From the NCBI RefSeq assembly GCF_031755915.1, contig NC_083387.1, positions 20,109,001 to 20,173,000 of the forward strand: a DNA stretch of 64,000 nucleotides, written 5' to 3'. This document shows, one piece after another, positions 12,207-24,611 of this stretch. Origin of the DNA: Ziziphus jujuba. Lineage: Eukaryota; Streptophyta; Magnoliopsida; Rosales; Rhamnaceae. The number at the start of each line of letters is the position of its first letter. The first letter of the stretch is position 1. The notes beneath the pieces were generated by a model, which saw nothing but the letters and a program-made list of their open reading frames with translations, was not told the origin of the DNA and made no database searches. Position numbers and translations under genes: made by a program.

Positions 12207-12817
12207 CTAATAATATGATTGAATCGTTTAACAGTCAAATAAATATGTATAGGAGCAAACCTATCATGCAATTGCTTAACTTTTTGAGGAGGAAATTGAT
12301 GGATAGGTTCAGGAGATGAGAAAGTAAGGAATTTTCATGGACTACAGATCTTCCACCAAATGTCCAAATTAAGATAAATAAGAATCACAAGGCACGAAGA
12401 CATTTAACTATTATTTGGGCTGGCAATGATGAGTATGAGCTTTTAGATGAGACAAAGGTATTTGTTGTACACTTAAACAAAGCCTAATGTGGATGTGGTT
12501 CTTGGAAAATGACTAGAATACCATGTAAGCATGCCATGGCAGCTATCAACTATATGAGGATGAAGCCTGCTACATATGTTGACAAAAGTTTGACCAAGGC
12601 AGCTTATCTTAAAACTTATAGTGGTGTGATTCATCCTACACCGGATGAGACACTATAGCCAAAAGTTGATGGGAAAAGGTGCAGCCTCCAACAAATGGTA
12701 GCTCTAAAACAGAAGAGATCTTTCCCCGTTAAATGTGGCATATGCAAAACCATTGGCCACAACAAGAGATCATACTCTGTTGGAAATGCAAAAAAGCAAA
12801 AAAAACCTTGCAAGTAA

Positions 12818-13346
12818 TTTAATTAATCTTTTAATTTTTTTTATTCATTTCATTGAAGTGAATAATAACTATTAACTGATATTTTAACTAAAATATTCCT
12901 ATATTTAGGGGAATAGTGAAAGTGGCAATCCATCAACATCAGCCTTAAATGTTCGAGGGGCTTCTTCTCAGCAAGAATAGTAGGGACTTGTCATCAGATG
13001 GATACAATTAACCAGTAAAGGCTTCTTCTTATATTTTGTATATTGAATGCAGTGGGGTATTGACCTTTAGACAATGGTTTTCAACTAGACAAATTAGGTT
13101 TAATATGAAGGGTAATACTCTATCTTTTTGTACATATGACATTGTAAGTAGCTGATTTTTGTTTATTTTTTATGCACAGTACAAATGATAATTGTATATA
13201 ATAGTTATCACCTTGGAGGATGAATGATGGAAATGTAATCAGTCTATATAATCAGTTTATGCACCTGATGAGTTTAATGGGATATTTAGACACTTTACAT
13301 ATTACTTGTGTTGAAGTTGTTCTTTCATTTAAACTTTAATTTATTT
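12818..13346. other. MULE-1 region between transposase and GRF gene
   Basis: AT-rich. A possible last transposase exon (about 12909-12980, ending in a TAG stop) is the only coding-like stretch. The rest shows no gene and probably holds the two convergent 3' ends. Confidence 0.5.
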
Positions 13347-13745
13347 TCATTTCATACTCACAATACATAGTGTGATTATAACAACTGACATGCCAAAAAA
13401 AATCATATTTATAAGCATCATATTCTTCAATCCACCTTGCATTACTTCTAAGTTTTCGATTTTTATAGTTAGTGATTTAATATCATTTTGCCTTTGATTT
13501 TCAATTGCTTGACTGTTTCTTGTTTGCCTTCACCTGCTACTACTTGCACCATCAACCATGTTAAACTCCTTTTCATCTGGTAATCAAAAGGAGTAATAAT
13601 TGCATTTCCCTTCTAAGCAAACAAAGTAAAGCTTTGATAGGTTCTTGGTTAATTCCGAAATTCTAACCCCTGCTTTTTTGCCACAATTGCACCTTTTATT
13701 TTTAAATTTGATTATGCCTCCATTAACTTCACTGCTACCACTTTA
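13347..13745 (-). pseudogene. GRF-type zinc-finger protein with membrane tail, MULE-1 accessory gene
   Basis: One minus-strand frame reads KRCNCGKKAGVRIS, then a hydrophobic-aromatic stretch, then FVCLEGKCNYYSF: the spaced C-x-C ... C ... C ligands of a GRF finger. A charged, coiled-coil-like segment follows (about 13500-13440, 'KSLTIKIENLE'). A hydrophobic helix closes the frame ('MLINMIFFGMSVVIITLCIV', about 13415-13355). This is the usual layout of the small plant GRF proteins of the At4g04775-like type. Two in-frame TGA codons (a likely Trp site and a likely Arg site) and the lack of a start ATG show that it is decayed. It faces the transposase gene. Its function in the element is unknown. 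Confidence 0.75.
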
Positions 13746-14265
13746 TGCTAGCATTTTCAATAATGGAATGTATGATCAACAACTTCTTAATTTGTTTTCT
13801 ATGATTTTATTGTGAGTTGTGGAGATTTTGTTGTGGCTTGGAATTGTACAAGTTTTGTGAAGTATAGATGAGAAGGTTATGCCATTTTCGAAGAAGTTTT
13901 GCAGGTTTTGTGTCTGTGATTTTGTTGTGGGTTGTGCAGGTTTTGTGAGTTTTGGTTGGAGGAGTGTGTTTTGCAGGTGTTGCTAGGTTACGGGATTTAA
14001 TACTGTATTTTGCAGGTTTTGTATGTTTAAGAAAGATGAGCAGGTCTTTTGAGGTATAAAGAAGCTAATATTTAATGGTTTTTGAAAATTTGTCTTCTAG
14101 GGGGTGTCATTGAAACCCCTTAACTACTAGCCATTGGTTTCAACTGGTCTCTAACCATTATTTAAAATTTTATTAATTTTTAAATCCTAACGGTTAGATC
14201 AGCTAATGAAACAAGGGTATTAATATTATTCCAATATACTACGGAGAAAAGAGAAAAAAATTGAA
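13746..14265. other. MULE-1 3' subterminal region
   Basis: Non-coding, with several copies of 'ttttgtg..gttgtgcaggttttg'-like phrases (13800-14030). These may be degenerate subterminal repeats upstream of the GRF gene. No ORF of note. Confidence 0.4.
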
Positions 14266-14366
14266 CGGATGAATCATTCTATAAGGGTGACGATTGAAAT
14301 TTTACAAACCTCAAGGTTTATTTCGTATTTTCCCTTAACCTAAGGGGATCTAACTAGAATTTTCCC
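14266..14366 (-). repeat. MULE-1 right terminal inverted repeat
   Basis: Ends in TTTTCCC immediately before the second TAACAATAA. Read inward it gives GGGAAAATTCTAG, then CCCCTTAGGTTAAGGG, then an ACCTTGAGGTTTG block, which mirrors the left end. Confidence 0.75.
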
Positions 14367-14375
14367 TAACAATAA

Positions 14376-14755
14376 TGTTAATAATAGTAATAACAATAAG
14401 GTAATAAGGAAAATATTAAGAAATCAAATTATGAACAAATAAGGTAACATAAGATAAAATAATATTTTAAAATTCATCACATATTACGAAATATGAACAC
14501 TCTATCGGAGTACATACGATACCATCCAACATGCTATGATACATGATTCTAACTGTCGTCGGCACTGTACTACCAATACTGCCTGGGGGTGGTTGCTCAT
14601 ATTGGTCATTCGATCCCTTAGACTCTTAGACAACATAGTTACGAGGCTAGCTCTTCATGGGCCACATCTGATCATTGCTCCCGTACAATATGGTGGATAC
14701 AAATATCATATAATATAACATATGTATATATACATTTGTATATATATATACAAAG
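14376..14755 (-). repeat. middle piece of the split LTR
   Basis: The reverse complement matches 53380-53640: the 'tatgttatattatat' run, the 'gggagcaatgatcagatgtgg' block, and the 'tagcatgttggatggtatcgtatgtac' block. It ends in a (TA)n tract where MULE-2 begins. Confidence 0.8.
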
Positions 14756-14756
14756 A

Positions 14757-14905
14757 GTCTACCACGAGGGACGCCCGAATCGGTTATGTGCGAATCAAAC
14801 ATGTGATGAAAATTGGAGCCCTTGGATTTACACATCTGGATCAATGGCCCTGCTTCAATAGCAATTCTCACATGGGATGTTTGGCCAAATTTCCCCTGAG
14901 CCCTT
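14757..14905 (+). repeat. MULE-2 left terminal inverted repeat
   Basis: Pairs with 35150-35298 in reverse complement. After it, 14905-15150 carries repeated 'ccagcattgccatcc' and 'caccattgcca' phrases, which fit the subterminal repeats of a DNA transposon. Confidence 0.75.
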
Positions 14906-15322
14906 CCCATTCACAGCAGCTCATATTCCCGCTCACACCAGCTCAAAAAGAGTTTACCAAATTCTCAATCACACTAGCAGCAACCAGCATTGCCATCCTT
15001 GCAAACCTACCAGATCACACCACCATTGCCATCCGTCTCTGTACCCACCAGCTTGCACCAGCATTGCCATCCTTGCAACCCCACCAGCTCGCACCACCAT
15101 TGCCACCTTTCTCTGTACCCAACAGCTCTTCTTATCTATGAGTGAGTGAGTTTATGTTTTGTAATTTTATTTTTTTTTTATTCTGGTTTTATGTTGGTTA
15201 TTTTATGTTTTGTATTTTTTTCATTCAATCGCAAGGATCCGATCATGGAGAGATACCAAATTATCACTATCTTTTATGTAGTCTTGCATAGTTGAAATTG
15301 TTAAATGTGGGAGTGTTCTTTA

Positions 15323-18157
15323 TGTCAGGACCCGTCCAAGATTCCTCCCCGGAACCCTAGACAAGCCCTGATCCCAGGGAAATACCACCGAACCTTCCAA
15401 CGGAAAATCTGGCAGCACCTCCCCTAAGGGTAGGACTAACCAAAAATTTCCTGCACTGAAAACACACTTCTATAATCATCCCCTTATTCCTCCCACATTA
15501 CTACAAGTTGATTCCATAAACTTACAGCACTCCAAATGAACAACAAGGAATCAATGCAGTATTTAATAGAATGCGTACAATACAGTATACAGATCATCTT
15601 ACAAATAAATATGGAATTAATATAATGACAGATAAAGAAGTAATACAAGATAGAGAGGAAAAAGGGAAGAAATACTTCTTGGACTTTCGGCAACGAACTG
15701 AGATGTTGGGCTCGCCCCGAACAATCAACGTCTCCCAACCTGGACCTAGGGGAACAGAATTTAAAAACGTGAGATGCTAATCATCTCAGTGAGTGACCCT
15801 ATCTACTGAACACCTTTAATATTAATAATATCACAAATAAGGGAATTTAATTAATACCAACAATTAGATAGATAATAAATAATAAACAATTGAAGTAATA
15901 TTTTCTCTCAAAACCCTCACTATTCACTCTGTTGGAAATGTTCCCCTTTTAAAACATTTTCACAAAACCCGATATTCGTATTTTCCGAAAACCAAGGGAT
16001 TAAACAATTTAATAAACAATCAATAAATAAATACCCCAAATATAATTAAAATGTAATAAAATATAATAAGCAATTTTTTGAACACTTTGGGGTTTGAAAT
16101 TTCTATCCGAAAATTTATACTTGACGCACCACACCATATACCAGTGATGCCCTCCGATACCCAGCGTCCCGAGCACCGAGTGGCGGGAGGTTAAAGAGAG
16201 AAACTTACAAACGGCACTTCGGCATCCCGACAGTACCGCTGGTGAAACCGTCATCCCGGCCAAGGAGGGGGGCGGCTGATGCGCAATATATAAGACTTGC
16301 CTGCCATCGGTCCAATGGCAACTCACAGAAGACATAATACTTGCGCGCTAACCACATATACTCCGGAACACCAATACTGTATGAGTGCGTCTAAAATAAT
16401 TATTAATTTAATTATTACCATACCGATTTTCCAAAAATTACCGTGGAAAATATACCAGTTTTCAAATTTACCATCCCACATATTTTCCTTTAACATACCC
16501 GGTACGAAACCATTGATAACGATATACAAATAATTTTTTTCAAAACACGAGGTTTAACAAATAATATTCCACGGGCATAATTATAAAATTTAAACCACCA
16601 ATTTAAACAAATAATTTCCTTAAAATATTTAAACCAATTATGCCCAAAAATAATATAAAAATCCAAACACAATTAATTAATGAAAATACTTGCTCATGTG
16701 TAATAAATACGATTAAATCACAATAAATTAATAATCAGAAAATTCTTAGTAACCCAAAATTCCGTTTAGCATCAATGGGTAAATATATATATATAAAATA
16801 ATATGTTTTCCCGATTATATTCAAATTCCACCACATGAGCATAAATTCCAGATATCAATTTAACACCACATGAGCACGCAATTAACCTAAGATCCTCCAT
16901 GGGATCAATTCCACGACTCACCCGTGCTCCTAGAACACAATTCACACACAGTCAAATAAATTAATATTTTATTCCGGTAAATAATACCCGGTACCGGGGG
17001 GGTCTAACACAAACGTTAACCAAAATTGACAAATTATATGTCTATGGAAAGCTTGTGAGATGAGGATCACATTACCGACCGCCATTGGGCTCAATTCAAC
17101 CGGCGGTGGTCGGAATTTGGCCGGAAAGCTTCGGTCGAGATTCAATTCCTCGTATCTCGCAAACCGCTTCGAATTTTGGAAATTGGAGGCCATATTTGGG
17201 ATCAGAAGACCCAAACTAGCGGGAAAGGAGGTTTAATTTGGACTGGGTTGGCCGGAATACGGCAGAATCGTCGGAAAATTTAAACTCGCCGCCGCCGACT
17301 TCACCGGCCCGATCTGGGCTCGTCGCCGGCTGGCCAGCCGCCAAATTTGGCTGGTGAGCTCGCCGGCGTGTGGTCTTGGATGGTGGCCGGCGCGTGTGGC
17401 TTGTGGTGGCCAGAGAAAGATGAACACGGGAGAGAGAGAAAGAGACGGCCGGTGGGAAGGAAGAAACAAGGAAAGAAAGAAGAAGAGGAAGAAGAAGAGG
17501 AAGGGGAAGGCTTCGGGTGTTTTCCCACGTGGGGGAAAAGAAAAAAGAAAAAAGAAAAGAAAAAGAAATAAAAAGACATAAATTAAATATAATTAAATAA
17601 TATTAAAAATAATATTATTACATAAAATAATAATAATATGATATTAAACACGATTGACATGTGGCATCTCAACATGGTGACACATGGTCACAATTATTAA
17701 GTCACACGTGGCACATCGTTACACGTTAAAAAAATAATATTAAAATAATACAGTATTTGAAAAACTCTACAGGTCCATAACTTTCAAACCACATGTCCAA
17801 ATCGGACGTGCCGCTAGTCTACGGATTCGTATCGATGAGCACTTTACAATCACTTATGAGTCAAAGCTCATTTCCCCATAAATAAAAAGTCAACTCTGGC
17901 ACCCTTGGACAGTTTGGACCTCAACTTGTTTTGCTCATAACTTTCAAACCGTAGCTCCCTTTTCAACGTGCTACTAGTCTACGAACTCGTGCCAATGTAT
18001 ACTTCGTAACAGAACCTCAGTCAACCTAGAATTCCATCCGAGTCAAAAAGTCAACTTTTGACCCCTTGGTCAACAGTCAAAGTCAAAGTCAACGATCAAC
18101 GGTCAACCTCGGTCAAAGTTGGAAAATTTCCGTTGTACTTTGGGACGGGGTGTTACA
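15323..18157 (-). mobile_element. Tekay/Del-like solo LTR
   Basis: The plus strand runs from TGTCAGGACCCGTCC to GGGACGGGGTGTTACA. In element orientation this is TGTAACACCCCGTCCC ... GGTCCTGACA, 2835 bp. TTTA occurs on both sides (15319-15322 and 18158-18161), a 4-bp match where 5 bp is expected. No internal region or second LTR is attached, so it is a solo LTR left by LTR-LTR recombination. It contains a (G)CACGTG palindrome (17524-17535), a GA-rich tract (17470-17570) and a cluster of GTCAA repeats near its start (18040-18120). It is the least decayed copy of the family in the window. Confidence 0.85.
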
Positions 18158-19166
18158 TTTAGGTTAAGAAATAACTTGAGCGAAGGCCAATCTTCAAGAT
18201 GATTTTCGAAAATTTAGAAAATGATACATGAAATCTTTTATGTAGTCTTGCATAGTTGAAATTGTTAAAACTGAAAATATGATTTTGTCGGTTTAAGAGA
18301 GGAGTGAAATTGTTAAAACCGAAAATATGATTTTGTTGGTTACCGAAAAAGAATTAAAAAAAATCAACATTAATAGTTAACTGGTTTCAAACCATGTAGT
18401 AGTTACTCTTTGGTCTATTTGTACATTATCACTGAACGACCTCTTTGTCTTCCACATTTTATCTTAGGCAGTTTTCAATAATCAAATTTTTTGTTTAATA
18501 AGTTTCCCACATTATATGTAGAAGATGCTGAAATAATTCAAATGCTATAAGATGCTGAGATATAATTCAATGCTATAAGATGCTAAAAGCTACAAACTCA
18601 CATTCCCATATCATGTTTGAAATTTTTGAAAGTAAAAAAAAAAAAAAAAAAAAAAACCTTGAAATACCGCCAATTAATTTGTTATATTAACAGCAGATTT
18701 GAAAGACAAATGGAAACAAATAGATCAACAAAATCATATTACAAATGTCTCCTAATTATACAGAACAAAAAGTCAAAAACTCTCCTAATTATCGTAATAT
18801 TTTGACATTCTCACCATTTACATGTAATGGAAAATATGAATAACCTCTTAAGTGGTTTAGGAATTATTGCCCCGCATCAGCATGCCCCCCATATATTCTT
18901 TACATTTTTTTTTTTTGTTGATGCACGCATATTTGTTTCTTTCATTATATAGTGTGCTGGATCTGCAACCTTTATGCAAACTCGTTAGATTTTGGCTGAA
19001 GTGCCTTATTTTTTTCAACATTTTTCTCTTCTATTTAGAAGCTAAACTTTCTTAAAATAAAAGAGATTACCACCTCTCATGATGGTTTTGCTTTACTGTC
19101 TACCAGGTTATAAATTGATCAATAGGAAGCTAGTTTGAGTGCAATTAGCTCTGCAATATTGGAAAC
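18158..19166. other. MULE-2 5' non-coding region
   Basis: No gene seen. It holds a poly-A run (18634-18655) and a second copy of the 'cttttatgtagtcttgcatagttgaaattgttaaa' sequence at 18236-18270, first present at 15271-15305. Two near copies of 'gaaattgttaaaac(t/c)gaaaatatgattttgt' follow. It probably contains the transposase promoter and leader. Confidence 0.45.
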
Positions 19167-20974
19167 ATGAGTGTAGAATAGCTGGAAGCAAATTCAAATT
19201 GTATACGAGTTGAAGACATATCCTTGCTTTCACATTCAAAATCTATGGATGATGTTTACATTCCCCAAGTGACCAAAAACTACAAACCAAAGGTTGGATA
19301 AAAGTTTGAATCGATAGATGGGGCACATGAGTTCTACATTAAATATGTAAAAAAGGTGGGGTTTAGTGTTCGTAACAGTTCGACTAAGAGATGTAAAGGT
19401 ACAAATGAAGTTGTCAGGAAAGAATTTGTGTGTTTTAAGGAAAAAGTATCTTCTATAAAGGATGGTGAGAGAAAAAGGTGTTGGGGGATGACAAGAGAAA
19501 ATTGTAAAGCTAAACTTACTGTAGTTAGGTCAAAATTGGGGAAATTTGTCATCACTGTATTTGTTGAAGAACATAGTCATCCATCCCTCAAAGAATGCAT
19601 TTATTGAGGTCACATCATAGTGTGTCTGAAGTCAAAAAGTCACTAACCTTGCAACTTTCACTAGCAAATGTGCCAGCTCATCAATAAATAAGCATTCTTA
19701 AATTTGAAGCTGGAGGTATAGAGAATACTGGGTGTACAAAGAAGGATACATATAACCATGAAGCTAAGGTGCGGAATCAATTAAAAGGACAAGATACAGA
19801 ACTTTTAAAGGAATATTTCCTAACTGAGCAAGAAAGGGATCCATGCTTCTTTTTTAAAATAGATGTAGATGATGATGGTAAATTAAAGCGTTGTTTTTGG
19901 GCTGATTCCATGTCTAGAAGAGCTTATGGATGTTTTGGTGATGTAGTTGTATTTGATACAACTTACAACACTAATCAATATGGTACGATATTTGCACCCT
20001 TGATGAGGGTGAACAATCATGGTCAAATGGTGCTTTTTGCATGTGCCTTTTTAAGTGATGAAAGAACGGAATCATTTGTTTGGTTGTTTAAGCTATTAAA
20101 GGATAGTATGCCGACTAAACCAAAGATGATCATTACCGATCAACATCCTGCAATGACAAAGACTATAGCTCAGAGCTTATCGAATACATTTCATAGGTAT
20201 TGTAATTGGCACATACTTAAGAAGTTCTCTACCTTTTTAAATGCACTCACCTATAAAGATTTTTATAAGAACTTCCAACAATGCATTTGGGAATCAAAAT
20301 GCCCTTAAGAGTTTGAAAGAAAATGGGTGACTACCATCGAGAAGGCAAGCCTATATGACAATGATTGGTTAAAATCAATACTTGAGCTACGTTCAAGATG
20401 GGTGCCTACATATGTTAACCATATATTCTCAGCTAATGTCAAGGAGCCAACGTGCAAAAAGCTCTCATGCATTTTTCAAGAAATATGTTTCGAAGAGAAA
20501 CTTATTGATGGATTTCATACTTCAATTTAATAGGGTGATTGCATGTCAATGTCACAAAGAGTTAAGGCCTGATCACGTTAATATTAATGAGAATCCTGTT
20601 TTGAAATTGCCATTGGAAATGGAAAAGCAAATGGCTGAGATTTACACACGCAAGATTTTTCTTAAGTTTCAAGATGAGTTGTGGCATAGCTTAGTAATAA
20701 TGCCACAATTTATTCGTGAAAATGCTACACACAAAATGTATGTGGTCGAGAGTAGTCAAAAAAAGGTGTTCGTAGAGTACGGGAAATTGCTTATTATAAA
20801 GAATTAGACTTTGCATTTTGTACACGTAAAAAGTTTGAGAGTGAAGGACTTCCTTGTAAACATATCTTGGCATTCTTATGACTCTTTGGTAACAGTCCTT
20901 TTCCAAATCAATATATCATGAAAAGGTGGACCAGAGGTGCAAAATCTCAAATAATAACCGATAAGCAAGGTGTT

Positions 20975-22098
20975 TGATACGAATCGGCCCGAGACCGTTC
21001 AACCGACAACCCGCTGAGGTGTTAATCCAATACAGATGAAGATGGAGCCGATCACTAGAGCCCAAGCCAAGAAGTTCAAGGACAATCTTGCTGTCTTTAT
21101 CCAAGGAATAAGTCATAATCAAGAGGGGTTGTCCATATCTAAAGAACCAAGGCCTGTTTTACTCATACAAGCAATAGAAGCCAAAACGGGCCCAGGTGAC
21201 ATTTTTAGTGCCAATATGGAGGTCGGGTTGTATGAATGGGATCCCCATTCTTATGGGTTCAATTCATATGGTGGATGAGTCATAGAAACCGGCCAAAGCA
21301 GCTTCAAAGCTTAACAACACAGCGGTTTATGCACAAGGGGAAGAAAGGCCGAAATTTGTTGTATTCTTTGTTGGCTTTACTGTATTTTACTGTATTAGCC
21401 TTTTCTCATATTTCTAAGCAAGGGCAATGTGAGAAACTTCATAATAAGCTTATTTGGCATTCCAAAAAGACTATTGAAGCTGATTTAGAGTCCACTTAGG
21501 TCAAAGAAGGGCCATTATCAACCTAGCCAAAAATTACCATATTTAGTTTCCTAATTTGTTTTTACTTTTTGTTTTAGGAAACTATCTTTAATTTTGGATT
21601 TGTATTTATTTACTTATTGAAAAAATAAGTTTAGGAGAGTTTTTATTTTATTATTTTGTTTGTAAATTAATTAATTCCTAATTGAAAATAAGGGAATTAA
21701 TTTATTAGATTAGGAATAGGAAAGATTCGGTCAAGCTAGAACTCTTTATTGTGTGGCCAGTTTTTCCTAGGGTTTTTAGGGTTTATTTTATTTCTTTCAA
21801 AGCTTATTTAAAGGCTTATTTTCAATAAGAATACAACGTGGATTTCATTGAGAAAATACTTGTGAGATTAATTATCTCTTTGTTCTTTGAGAACACCTAA
21901 AACACCATTAGAGGATTGGTTGTTTTAGCTTGACTTATCAATAGGTTTTCATCCCCTATTGTGGCATCTACATTATATTAAGGTTTCTAACCACAGGTTG
22001 GTTAGGGGTTGAGGTCAATTCCATTAGAAATTGAACTTAATTAAGATCCGGACTAATATAATATGGGTTTAGGAGCAGTTCGTCCTAGGTTCGTATCA
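20975..22098 (+). repeat. Ty3-2 5' LTR
   Basis: Starts TGATACGAATCGG and ends GGTTCGTATCA. It includes an 80-codon frame (21036-21278) with '[13 protein letters not shown]', equivalent to the tail encoded at the start of the 3' LTR. An AATAAG-containing block and T-rich tracts fill 21530-21850. Confidence 0.95.
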
Positions 22099-23039
22099 TT
22101 TGGTATCAGAGCCGAATTTTGTTCAGGTTTAATCTATCTTCATTTGCTTTATTGTTTTCTATGTTAATCTGTAATTTTATCATTAGGTTAAGGTTGCATC
22201 TATCTCATACACGTTCAGCATTTGAAAAAAAAAATTGAAGAATGGGGCTTGCGGAAAAAAAAAAATTGCACAATTTGAATTTTTGATTGGGAGGTCACGG
22301 GTTTGGTGTTTGTTTTGGAGTTGGAATTGCAATTTTGGTAATTATTCTTACTATTGCAGTTGTTTATGTTCTGTGAGTGAAAAAAAAAAAAAAAGGTAAA
22401 GCCAAATTAAAAAAAAAATTCAGTTTGTTGAAAATTGGTGTTGAAGTTTGTTGCTGGAAATTTTTTATAACTGTTGCTTTCTTGATTATTTATTCCATAT
22501 TTGGAGTTTCTAGAGAGTTTTTTTTTGCTGCTGGATATTTGAGTTTGAGTGCTAAATTATCTGGATTAAAATTAGTTAAAGGATTTGATACAAATAAATT
22601 CTATATTTTTATTCTCTTTAATTCTTATTCGTATTTGAATTTCTTTTTCTAGAATTTTATTCTTGAACTCATAATCTATTACCATCTGGTCCAGTTCTTC
22701 AAAATTCCAAAGTTTTCTCATTAATTTGCTTTATTTCACCTAGAAAAGCCGAAAACTAGGTTTTGTTGAATTCTTCGGTATTGCCAACTTTTAGCTACTG
22801 TTTTGTTGATAAGTTTAATTAAAACATACTTGTAATCTAATTGCTATTTTGTGGGCATTTTAATTAGAACTTTGAGATAATTCATTGAGAGGAAAAAGGC
22901 AAGAGAGTGTGAGCACAAAAGAGGGTTAAAAGTCGAAATTAGTGTGCAAACACGAATGTCGAGTTCTTATATTTAGTGAAACACGTGAGGGAGTGAATCT
23001 GGTGAGAATTTATTTTATTTTTGTATTATTCATACTAAC
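22099..23039 (+). other. Ty3-2 primer-binding site and leader
   Basis: The methionine-tRNA site TGGTATCAGAGCC is at 22101-22113. A non-coding leader follows, with A-rich runs at 22224-22265 and 22380-22420. A 91-codon frame at 22377-22652 lies in this leader. It is not conserved in frame in Ty3-1 and is probably not a gene. Confidence 0.8.
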
Positions 23040-24611
23040 ATGGCAGATTCAAGGGTGAGGAGAGGAGACCCACCTATGCGAATTAATGAGGAGGAGTCCG
23101 TAGGATTTCATGGTGATCCACGAGCTACCGGGAGTGGTGAGCAAATGGAATTGAAAGCTGTTTTGGAACAATTACAGCTGGTGAGTGCTCAAGTTGAGCA
23201 CATGAATAAAAGGATGGGAAGGCTAGAAGTTTCCCAAGGAATTCCGAACACAAGAAATAGGCAAGAATTCCATGACGGTGGAGGTCGAGGACGAGGAGGC
23301 CGTGAGAGATCGAAAGAGGAATTTGAGGAGGAGAATTTCGGTGGAGACTTTTAGGAAAGCATGGACGAAACCTTTGGTGTGCAAGAGAGAGCTGACCGTG
23401 GAAGGTATAGGAGGGAAGCAACAGATGACAATCTTAGCAATATCAAGATTAACATCCCTCCATTCATGGGAAAAAGTGATCCCGAAGCATATTTGGAGTG
23501 GGAAGAAAATATGGAGATGATATTCGACTGCCATAATTATTCGGATGGTAAGAAGGTGAAGTTGGCAGCAATGGAGTTTGGCCATTATGTACTCCAATGG
23601 TGGACAAATGAGCAAGGCACCCGGAGGAGAGTTGGTGATGACTTGATCACAACATGGTGACAAATGAAAGGAGCCATGAGAAAGCGATTTGTGCCATCAC
23701 ATTACCATAGGTTGCTGCATCAAAGGCTTCAATATTTGTCTCAAGGAAGTAGGTCCGTGGAGGATTATTACAAAGAGATGGAGATGCTCATGATGAGGCT
23801 GAATATGAATGAGGATAGGGAGGCAACAATGGTGAGATTTCTTGGTGGTTTGAACCGTGACATTGCCAACCAGCTTGAATTGCAACAATACTTGGAGTTG
23901 GAGGAGATGTTGCATGTAGCCATTAAGCTCGAACACCAATTCAAGAGGAGGGGTGTAGGATCACTGCTTGGAGGTGTTTCCAGCAGTGGGAGAATCAATT
24001 CAAGTGGCTGGAGAAACAATTCAGCTAATGAAATCAAACCAAAATCGAAAGCTAGAAAAGAAAGTACCAACCGGTCAAAAAGGGAGGCCAAGACCGAATC
24101 TATCCAAGCACTTAGAGGTGAGATAAAATCTGATCCTAAACCTCAAAAATCTAGAGAAATAATTTGTTTTAAGTACCAAGGAAGAGGACACATAGCCAGC
24201 CAATGCCCAAATAGAAGAATCATGGTATTAAAGGGTGATGGTGAGCTGGAATCTGCAAGTGAAGAAAGTGAAGCTGAAACCGAGCAAGAGGAGGAATGTA
24301 ATGATGATGAAGCCAAACCAGTAGACACATCTAATGCCAAGTTGAGCTTGGTTTCAAGGAGAGTACTTGTTGTCTACAAAGATGAAGAGCAAATGCAAAG
24401 AGAAAACAGCTTCCACACTCGCTGCGAAATACAAGGTAAGATTTGTAGCATGATTATAGATAGTGGGAGTTATGCCAATGTGATAAGTAATCTTGTAGTT
24501 GATAAATTAGGCTTGAAAACAATTAAACATCCAGAACTCTATAGGTTACAATGGTTAAATGATAGTGGTGAGATGAGGGTAAATAGCAAGCCAAAGTTAA
24601 ATTTAATATAG
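23040..24611 (+). pseudogene. Ty3-2 gag and start of protease region
   Basis: The start MADSRVRRGD at 23040 is shared with Ty3-1. A heptad-like segment (about 23130-23230) and an RG-rich stretch (about 23270-23310) precede the gag domain (23450-23960), which has 'PEAYLEWEE', 'QWWTNEQ' and 'MRKRFVPSHYHRLLHQ'. The zinc knuckle at about 24160-24210 reads CFKY...GH...C; the second Cys is Tyr (codon 24174-24176), while Ty3-1 has Cys there. Stops fall at 23352-23354 and at 23658-23660 (TGA, where Ty3-1 has Arg). The protease active site DSGS is at about 24460-24470. A frameshift near 24590 ends the frame. Confidence 0.88.

Larger units (their letters stand above)
4116..12817 (+). pseudogene. MuDR-type MULE transposase, interrupted by two insertions
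   Basis: Coding blocks are 4116-5954, 11747-11804 and 12212-12817. The product resembles MuDR-family transposases. It has an N-terminal PB1-like stretch (4116-4430), an acidic linker, and a plant MuDR domain (about 4950-5170, with 'IEYRKVLFDYAIEKGFS'). The MULE transposase core covers about 5510-5950, a SWIM zinc finger with CGCG and CKH lies at 12488-12532, and a C-terminal zinc knuckle at about 12738-12790. The usual first catalytic Asp (GLDGCH) reads GLHGCH at 5535-5537. There are many in-frame stops, for example after 4432, at 5016-5018, in the 5240s and at 12485. Removing the Ty3 element and the TRIM, each with one target-site copy, makes the frame run on across both sites. A 5' leader intron (about 3781-4087) and a small final exon (about 12909-12980) are possible. 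Confidence 0.88.
3340..14366 (+). mobile_element. MULE-1, MuDR-type Mutator-like element with nested insertions
   Basis: The 9-bp sequence TAACAATAA at 3331-3339 recurs at 14367-14375, a perfect Mutator-length target duplication. The ends are inverted repeats: the left starts GGGTTAATTTCATTTAG and the right, read inward on the minus strand, starts GGGAAAATTCTAGTTAG. Both are followed by CCCC and AGGTT blocks, and similarity fades after about 80-100 bp. Inside are a MuDR-type transposase pseudogene (plus) and a GRF zinc-finger pseudogene (minus). Without the Ty3 element and the TRIM, the element would be about 4.8 kb. It sits in the AAT-rich tract of the split LTR. Confidence 0.9.

Noticed and set aside
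17301..17579. Several overlapping frames on both strands of the GA-rich tract, and the same at 36248-36634
   Set aside because: Simple GA/CT-rich LTR sequence gives long frames of Lys/Glu or Ser/Phe. The frames differ between LTR copies.
15323..18157. Complete retrotransposon in place of a solo LTR
   Set aside because: No primer site, coding sequence or second LTR is present, and the ends fit one LTR of the family.
21036..21278. 80-codon frame as a stand-alone gene
   Set aside because: It is the LTR-encoded tail region of the Ty3-2 family, repeated at 27898 and 28378.
22377..22652. 91-codon frame in the Ty3-2 leader as a possible extra retrotransposon gene
   Set aside because: It starts in an A-run and the matching leader of Ty3-1 does not preserve it.
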